The notes under the pieces were generated by a model. That model was not told the DNA's origin, did not search any database, and was given only the letters and a program-made list of their open reading frames with translations. Shown in pieces: positions 43,451-47,477 of a stretch of DNA of 47,477 nt. The DNA is from Eubacteriales bacterium. Its GTDB lineage: Bacteria; Bacillota; Clostridia; Lachnospirales; Lachnospiraceae. Both the position numbers and the translations under genes were made by a program. The first letter of the stretch is position 1; every line of letters begins with the position of its first letter. The DNA lies in the NCBI GenBank assembly GCA_030524745.1, contig JAUNGC010000030.1:1-47477 (forward strand), written 5' to 3'.

Positions 43451-44188
43451 TCAGCCGGCATTCTGCTGCTGTACAACAACATTTCCGGATTCCGCGGCAT
43501 AGATTTCTTCACTTTCCTGAATCACTGCCGCTTCAGCGGAAACATAATTCTCTTCTTTATGGGAGCCTTCCACAATTCCCTCCTGAAAAAGCACCGGCAG
43601 AAACGTCCCAAAAAAGCACTTCACGTCCATTATAAAACCGATATGCTCTATGTAATACTGATCCAGCTTTGCCTTCTCTACAATCTCCAATTCATCCCGG
43701 CCATTAATCTGCGCCCATCCGGTCAGTCCGGGCCGAATATCGTTCGCACCGCATTTATCCCGCTCCGCAATCAGGTCGTACTGATTATACAGCGCCGGTC
43801 TCGGCGCGCACAGGGAAAGCTGCCCGAACAAAATATTGAAAAACTGAGGCAACTCATCCAGAGAAGTTTTCCGCAGCACTCTTCCAACCCGCGTAATATA
43901 CTGCTCGGGATGATCCAGCAGATGCGTCGGCACATCATGCGGCGTGCTGACCTTCATCGTTCTGAATTTGTACAGTTTAAAAATCTTCTTATGCGCGCCG
44001 ATTCTGTTCTGCGAAAAAATGACCGGTCCCGGATCATCAATCACAATCGCCAGCGCGATAATCAGATATATGGGGCATAACACCACAATCGCCATCAACG
44101 CCAAAACAAAATCCAAAATATATTTGATTACCAGATAGATTCTTTGTGCTCTGGTCAGTTTCAGATTACTTTCTCTTCCTGCATCCAT
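43451..44188 (-). CDS. Initiating undecaprenyl-phosphate sugar-1-phosphate transferase
   Basis: A 245-residue bacterial sugar transferase of the short PglC/EpsL-like form. A membrane helix at about 20-45 (LDFVLALMAIVVLCPIYLIIALAIVI spread over the re-entrant segment) precedes KLYKFRTMKV. Then come TSLDELPQFFNILFG, APRPAL and RPGLTGWAQINGRDEL, the catalytic signature. The enzyme moves a sugar-1-phosphate onto undecaprenyl phosphate, the first step of repeat-unit synthesis. It is the only such enzyme in the window, so it may start the polymer made by the operon at 1-23027. It lies in a different unit, possibly with its own promoter. The ATG at 44188 has AGGGG 6 nt upstream. A Glu/Ala/Gln-rich tail of about 30 residues is unusual. 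Confidence 0.92.
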   Translation of the reverse strand: MDAGRESNLKLTRAQRIYLVIKYILDFVLALMAIVVLCPIYLIIALAIVIDDPGPVIFSQNRIGAHKKIFKLYKFRTMKVSTPHDVPTHLLDHPEQYITRVGRVLRKTSLDELPQFFNILFGQLSLCAPRPALYNQYDLIAERDKCGANDIRPGLTGWAQINGRDELEIVEKAKLDQYYIEHIGFIMDVKCFFGTFLPVLFQEGIVEGSHKEENYVSAEAAVIQESEEIYAAESGNVVVQQQNAG

Positions 44189-44231
44189 TTTTTTCCCCTC
44201 TGAACAGAAATTTCATCCTTCGCTTTCTTTC

Positions 44232-44237
44232 ATTATA
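44232..44237 (-). promoter_or_regulatory. Candidate -10 element upstream of the sugar transferase gene
   Basis: A perfect TATAAT on the minus strand lies in the 151-nt gap before the sugar transferase, with AT-rich sequence but no good -35 at the right distance. No terminator separates it from the PqqD-like gene, so it could be an internal promoter that raises expression of the sugar transferase and the following gene. Confidence 0.35.
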
Positions 44238-44339
44238 CTCATTCTCTATACAAAAAAGAAACAGAAAATTGTGGCAATTTATGTTCTCTTTTGCGCAGTT
44301 GCTGCCGTTCATCCTGCATATCGCAGCACGCCGGAGAAC

Positions 44340-44603
44340 TCAATTCAAAATCCCGTTTGTTTTCAGTTTCTCCAGGAACTCCTCGATATCGCCTTTGACG
44401 GTTTCCCGATCCACCTCGTACTCCTCCATGGTCTTACGAATCAGATCTTCCACCGTCACTTCGGACTGCAGCAGATTCCAGAGAAACATTCCTACCTCAT
44501 TCACCGTAATCAGCCCGTTAAAGTCCAGGGCCGTATTCCCGGTGGGCACAATAATGTACTCGCCCGCTATTTCTCTCAATACAAAACTCTTTTCAATCTT
44601 CAT
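44340..44603 (-). CDS. PqqD-family peptide-binding protein (RRE-type)
   Basis: An 87-residue protein with the PqqD pattern: SFVLREIAGEYIIVP, then LITVNEVGMFLWNLLQ, then TVEDLIRKTMEEYEVD and a C-terminal helix ending in KLKTNGIL. PqqD-like domains bind the leader part of peptides and present them to radical SAM or other modifying enzymes. The ATG has AAGGA 4 nt upstream and begins 1 nt after the peptidase gene. Together with the radical SAM/SPASM gene at 46055-47230 it strongly suggests peptide or protein modification by this operon. Confidence 0.88.
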   Translation of the reverse strand: MKIEKSFVLREIAGEYIIVPTGNTALDFNGLITVNEVGMFLWNLLQSEVTVEDLIRKTMEEYEVDRETVKGDIEEFLEKLKTNGILN

Positions 44604-44604
44604 G

Positions 44605-45096
44605 CTATCCTTCCAGTCCTTTTTTCCGGTTTTGCAAGCCGCCTGTCAGTTTTTTCAGAGTATCATAACATCTGCAGGCCAGTCGCCTGGCCGGAATCAT
44701 CCGCAGCCACACATGTTCAAAAAACTCCCACCAGAAATCTCCCGGTTTCAGCCATGTTCCCTTTCGGCAAACCGCCTTCACTTTTCCAAAAATCTGATTT
44801 CTGCCAACCGGCCCTTCCGCCTGCGTCTGCGCATCCCCGATAAAGAAGTATTGCCCTTCCTCTGAAACCCGGCATATACGGTGTAAAACAAACTGTCCGC
44901 TTTTCCTCTGGAAAATTGCGATGTCGCCTTTGTGCATGCCGTCATCAACCGGCCCCAGTAAGACCTTGTCCCGCGTATGAATAAAGAAAGGCGACATGCT
45001 GTTGCCGCTGACCGTCAGCGAAACCTCTTTCCCCTCTTCCAGCAGTTCTCTCACGACGGGAATATATACCTCATTTGCAACAACTCTGCTGTTCAT
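44605..45096 (-). CDS. S24/S26-family peptidase, signal-peptidase-like
   Basis: A 163-residue protein. VSGNSMSPFF at 29-38 carries the nucleophile Ser33 and VLHRI at 70-74 a His, the Ser/His arrangement of SipW/ER-type signal peptidases. GDIAIFQR and FFIGDAQTQAEGPV follow as in S26 proteins. There is no N-terminal membrane anchor, unlike ordinary signal peptidases, so it may act in the cytoplasm or at the inner face on a leader peptide. It overlaps none of its neighbours but is tightly packed (1 nt to pqqD, 9 nt from the upstream gene). The link with PqqD suggests leader removal (inference). Confidence 0.85.
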   Translation of the reverse strand: MNSRVVANEVYIPVVRELLEEGKEVSLTVSGNSMSPFFIHTRDKVLLGPVDDGMHKGDIAIFQRKSGQFVLHRICRVSEEGQYFFIGDAQTQAEGPVGRNQIFGKVKAVCRKGTWLKPGDFWWEFFEHVWLRMIPARRLACRCYDTLKKLTGGLQNRKKGLEG

Positions 45097-45105
45097 CTTT
45101 TTCCC

Positions 45106-46068
45106 TTATTCCGCAATCTGTACGTCCACGACCAGCGTGCCGTCGGGATTCATATGTCCCGCCACCGCCTCTGCCGAGCCGTTCGCCGGCACATTTTCCA
45201 CAGGCGTCCGGTATGTAATACCGCCCTTATAGGCGCCGCCCATCTGTACATATTTATAATATACATATACTCTGGAATAAGCCTGATCCGTCTTATTAAT
45301 CACCCGGACCTTTCCGTTCTCCATCTCGATGTCGAATTTATCGCTTTCCAGAGACGGGGAATCAATATAGGCCGTCGCAGTATTCCCATAGGAATAATCG
45401 TCGTCCTCTTTATATTCTCTCCTGTTCTGTTCCATCACCAGCGCAGAAGTTCCTGCCGGAAGATTCGTTACTTTAAAGGTGGCAGTTTCCGTATCATTTA
45501 CTTGGAACGTAACCTGACCAACCTGAAGCATCTGGGCAGAGTTGTTCGTAATCAGAATTGACGCGACGTCCGCAACCGGCTCGTCGCTACCGTCTTCCAG
45601 AAAATTTCCCGTATAGCTGCCGACAGCGTTGACGGATAAGTTCGGATCGGACAAAACAGTTCCCGCCTGACCGCTGCTTTCTGCGGATTCCGGATTTGAT
45701 TCTTCTCCGCCCGCCTGTGTGGTAAATCCCTGAATCTTCTGAATATCCAGCGTATCTTTACCGGGTTCCACATAACCTGCGGAAGTTTTTACCTGTATCT
45801 CAATGTCTTCCGGATTTTCCCCTTCTGCCAGTTCCCGCACCGCGCTGTCATCCATGATTTCCCCGCTGGTATTGACAGACCCGCCTGTTTTAGCGCCGCC
45901 CGGGCTGTCAGATCCGCCGTCCTGTGTGGCGGCGGTTTGCACCGCGCTTTTCCCTGTTCTGACCAACACCACCGCAATCACGGCAATCACAATTACCGCC
46001 GCCAGCGCCGCAACTGCTATGATCGCCTTATCGTTCCGTTTCCGTTTTTTCTTTTTATATTTTGCCAT
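45106..46068 (-). CDS. Single-pass extracytoplasmic protein, paralogue of 42403-43341
   Basis: A 320-residue protein. A basic start (MAKYKKKKRKRNDK) is followed by one membrane helix at about 15-38, a Gly/Ser/Glu-rich linker to about residue 145, and an outer domain. The outer domain has VGSYTGNFLEDGS, DVASILITNNS, VTFQVNDTETATFKVTNLPAGTSALVME, VYVYYKYVQMGGAY and a terminal VVDVQIAE. It matches the paralogue along its whole outer domain with many identical residues, while the linkers differ. The ATG at 46068 has AGGA 6 nt upstream and overlaps the radical SAM gene by 14 nt. The family is not one I recognise. Confidence 0.82.
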   Translation of the reverse strand: MAKYKKKKRKRNDKAIIAVAALAAVIVIAVIAVVLVRTGKSAVQTAATQDGGSDSPGGAKTGGSVNTSGEIMDDSAVRELAEGENPEDIEIQVKTSAGYVEPGKDTLDIQKIQGFTTQAGGEESNPESAESSGQAGTVLSDPNLSVNAVGSYTGNFLEDGSDEPVADVASILITNNSAQMLQVGQVTFQVNDTETATFKVTNLPAGTSALVMEQNRREYKEDDDYSYGNTATAYIDSPSLESDKFDIEMENGKVRVINKTDQAYSRVYVYYKYVQMGGAYKGGITYRTPVENVPANGSAEAVAGHMNPDGTLVVDVQIAE

Positions 46069-47230
46069 TTTCTGTCCTTTCCATATCGCCGCATAAGCGC
46101 CCGGAGGCAGAATTCTGCCCGCACAATGCCAGATATGCGTCCGTCATATCGCACAGATACGCAGGTTTTCTGGTGGAATCCCCCTGTCCTTCTGCAATCG
46201 TCAGCGCACCGCAGACCATGCAGGCAAACCGCTTCTTACAGTTCGTGCACTCCGCCGGCAGCAGAATCTGCGCCGTCCGGTCGCATATATGATTCCAGGA
46301 CGGAACAAACCCGTCTTCAAAGGGACGCGCCACCGGATGATTCATCATACCGCAGGGAGTCATCCTGCCGTCCCAGGTAATCCAGAAGGAGGACCGTCCC
46401 GCCATACAGCCCATATGCTCGTCCGGCGTCCGGGAGCACTCTTCTCCGTCCTCTTCCGGCTTCACGCCCTGTTTCATTCTCTGCAAAAAGACCTCAAAGG
46501 CCTCCGGTTCCAGCCAGCATTTTTTAGAGTGAAACAACGCCGCTCCCGCTTCCCGGGCCGTGAACCTTGCGGTCTCATCCAACGCGCCTTCTTTCGCGCT
46601 GCGCACCGGCGGAAACATATACGAAGTGGACGTCACCGTCAGGCCTCGCCCTTTGGCAAACGCATAGATCTTTTCCATATCCGAAACATTATACGGGGTA
46701 AAGGTAGCGTTAATGTTCACATAAATCCCGGCCTCCAAAAGGAGATCTATCGCGCGCACGGCCTGGTCAAATCCCTGCGGATTCCGACACAGTCTTTCAT
46801 AAGTTTCATTACTGGCGCCATATAACGTAATATTCATTCTGGAAGGAGGATTCTCCTTCAGCCATGCAACCGTCTCCGGCGCAATCATCGTTCCGTTGGA
46901 ATTGATGGAAATGACGAACCCCATCCCACTCAATTCCGTATATATCTCTTTGAAATCCTTTCTCAGAAACGGTTCTCCGCCGGTAAGCAGCAAAAAAAGC
47001 ATCCCCTGCTCCCTGCAGATCCGGCCCATTGAAATCCACTCCTGCGCGGTATATTCCCTTCCTCTGGCACGCATCTCCTTTTCTGACATCCGGATATAGC
47101 ACATCCGGCAATTCATATTGCACCGCGGAGTCAGTTCAAAAGTACCGCTGACCGGCACCCTGTTTCTCGCTGCCTTCTGATACAGGAAGCGACGCAGTTG
47201 GGGCTGCATCGGTTTCTTCTCATTTTCCAT
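46055..47230 (-). CDS. Radical SAM/SPASM maturase
   Basis: A 391-residue enzyme. The radical SAM cluster motif C-x3-C-x2-C is at Cys37, 41 and 44 (CNMNCRMC), followed by LLTGGEPFLRKDF and INSNGTMI for S-adenosylmethionine binding. The C-terminal SPASM region has CMAGRSSFWITWDGRMTPC, then CTNCKKRFACMVC and a last YLC, enough ligands for two more [4Fe-4S] clusters. SPASM enzymes commonly modify peptides or protein side chains. The ATG at 47230 has GGAG 6 nt upstream; a TTG four codons earlier is less likely. It heads the operon with PqqD and the peptidase. Substrate unknown; the peptide at 31447-31704 is one candidate. Confidence 0.9.
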   Translation of the reverse strand: MENEKKPMQPQLRRFLYQKAARNRVPVSGTFELTPRCNMNCRMCYIRMSEKEMRARGREYTAQEWISMGRICREQGMLFLLLTGGEPFLRKDFKEIYTELSGMGFVISINSNGTMIAPETVAWLKENPPSRMNITLYGASNETYERLCRNPQGFDQAVRAIDLLLEAGIYVNINATFTPYNVSDMEKIYAFAKGRGLTVTSTSYMFPPVRSAKEGALDETARFTAREAGAALFHSKKCWLEPEAFEVFLQRMKQGVKPEEDGEECSRTPDEHMGCMAGRSSFWITWDGRMTPCGMMNHPVARPFEDGFVPSWNHICDRTAQILLPAECTNCKKRFACMVCGALTIAEGQGDSTRKPAYLCDMTDAYLALCGQNSASGRLCGDMERTENGKI

Positions 47231-47297
47231 TGAATTCTCCAAATGTTACGCCCTTCCACATGACCGGACGATAACCTGCACGCTTCAGAAATCGCAT
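47220..47297 (-). CDS. Possible 25-residue leader ORF overlapping the radical SAM start
   Basis: From an ATG at 47297, a 25-codon frame reads MRFLKRAGYRPVMWKGVTFG and ends at TGA 47220-47222, inside the first codons of the radical SAM gene in another frame. AAAAGG lies 10 nt upstream. It begins about 13 nt after the inferred transcription start. It could be a translationally coupled leader peptide, a tiny substrate or chance. No other evidence supports it. Confidence 0.3.
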   Translation of the reverse strand: MRFLKRAGYRPVMWKGVTFGEFNGK

Positions 47298-47316
47298 TTC
47301 CTGAATACCTTTTATC

Positions 47317-47374
47317 ATTTTAAACGCATCCTTTATGTTCGTCAAGAGTCGTTTATTCCCAAACAAGTGTCGTT
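47317..47374 (-). promoter_or_regulatory. Candidate promoter of the radical SAM operon with two direct repeats
   Basis: On the minus strand TTGACG (47340-47345), a 17-bp spacer and TAAAAT (47317-47322) form a near-consensus sigma-A promoter. Two direct repeats AACGACWCTTG (47364-47374 and 47343-47353) start exactly 21 bp apart. The second overlaps the -35 element. Two-turn spacing of this kind is typical of dimeric response-regulator sites. Confidence 0.6.
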
Positions 47375-47423
47375 TTTATATTTTACGGCAATAAAGTATC
47401 CTTCTTTTTCCCCGCTATGCACA

Positions 47424-47470
47424 ACTGGCGGAGGCTGTTTCACCTCCGCCAGTCCTTTCTTTATTTTTTC
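47424..47470 (+). terminator. Intrinsic terminator oriented on the plus strand, no visible gene
   Basis: ACTGGCGGAGG (47424-47434) pairs perfectly with CCTCCGCCAGT (47443-47453) around eight bases. CCTTTCTTTATTTTTTC follows on the plus strand. On the minus strand no T-run follows. No plus-strand gene precedes it in the window. Confidence 0.75.
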
Positions 47471-47477
47471 CGTTCTC

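Noticed and set aside
42926-44080. A 384-codon plus-strand open frame
   Set aside because: It runs antisense across two good minus-strand genes and the gap between them, with no recognisable motif or ribosome site.
1-47477. CRISPR arrays, tRNA or rRNA genes, insertion sequences, integrases
   Set aside because: I scanned for regularly spaced repeats, transposase or integrase motifs and RNA gene signatures and found none. The defence and surface islands show no visible attachment sites or flanking repeats.

Overview
The window looks like a Bacillota chromosome segment, most likely Lachnospiraceae (gut Clostridia). The grounds are strong AGGAGG-type ribosome sites, moderate GC, dense overlapping operons, an EpsG-type polymerase, ferredoxin-domain/F420-reductase-like proteins paired with polysaccharide pyruvyl transferases, a fibro-slime surface protein and a radical SAM/PqqD group. 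The genus cannot be fixed from sequence alone. Almost every gene is on the minus strand; the one clear plus-strand gene is a small XRE regulator. I see no rRNA, tRNA, CRISPR array, transposase or integrase.

Region 1 (1-23027, minus) is one long exopolysaccharide/capsule operon, read from about 23063 leftward past the window edge. It holds three GT4 and seven GT2 glycosyltransferase genes (one GT2 fused to DUF1919, one broken by an in-frame TAA), a DUF6625 protein, an EpsG/Wzy polymerase, a Wzx flippase, five left-handed beta-helix acetyltransferases, one acyltransferase-3 membrane protein, two polysaccharide pyruvyl transferases, two ferredoxin-domain reductase-like proteins, and a cut-off multi-pass membrane glycosyltransferase. 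Together these should assemble, decorate, flip and polymerise a heavily substituted repeat unit. The initiating sugar-phosphate transferase is not in this operon; the only candidate in the window lies at 43451-44188.

Region 2 (23425-30501) is a defence island. A 986-residue adenosine-deaminase-like protein with all metal and catalytic residues and a 1030-residue P-loop ATPase overlap by 20 bp. Their size, order and motifs match the RADAR anti-phage system (RdrB, RdrA). A 65-residue ORF with a strong ribosome site lies just upstream. Its stop codon sits in the loop of an 11-bp terminator-like hairpin before rdrA, which suggests a translation-coupled attenuator. An XRE regulator is divergently transcribed. 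A strong terminator separates this unit from the polysaccharide operon.

Region 3 (30529-47230, minus) is a surface-protein and maturation island in three transcription units. The first encodes a radical SAM/SPASM enzyme, a single-pass extracytoplasmic protein, an S24/S26 peptidase, a PqqD-like protein, an undecaprenyl-phosphate sugar transferase and a paralogue of the single-pass protein. The second encodes a CotH-kinase protein with Ig-like domains and a possible carbohydrate-binding tail. The third encodes a 2128-residue fibro-slime surface protein, an 85-residue cysteine-rich peptide and an HPr-kinase-like protein. Maturase, peptide chaperone, peptidase, kinase and small peptide together suggest a peptide or surface-protein modification system that I cannot match to a named one. 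This and the attenuated RADAR leader are the most interesting parts of the window.
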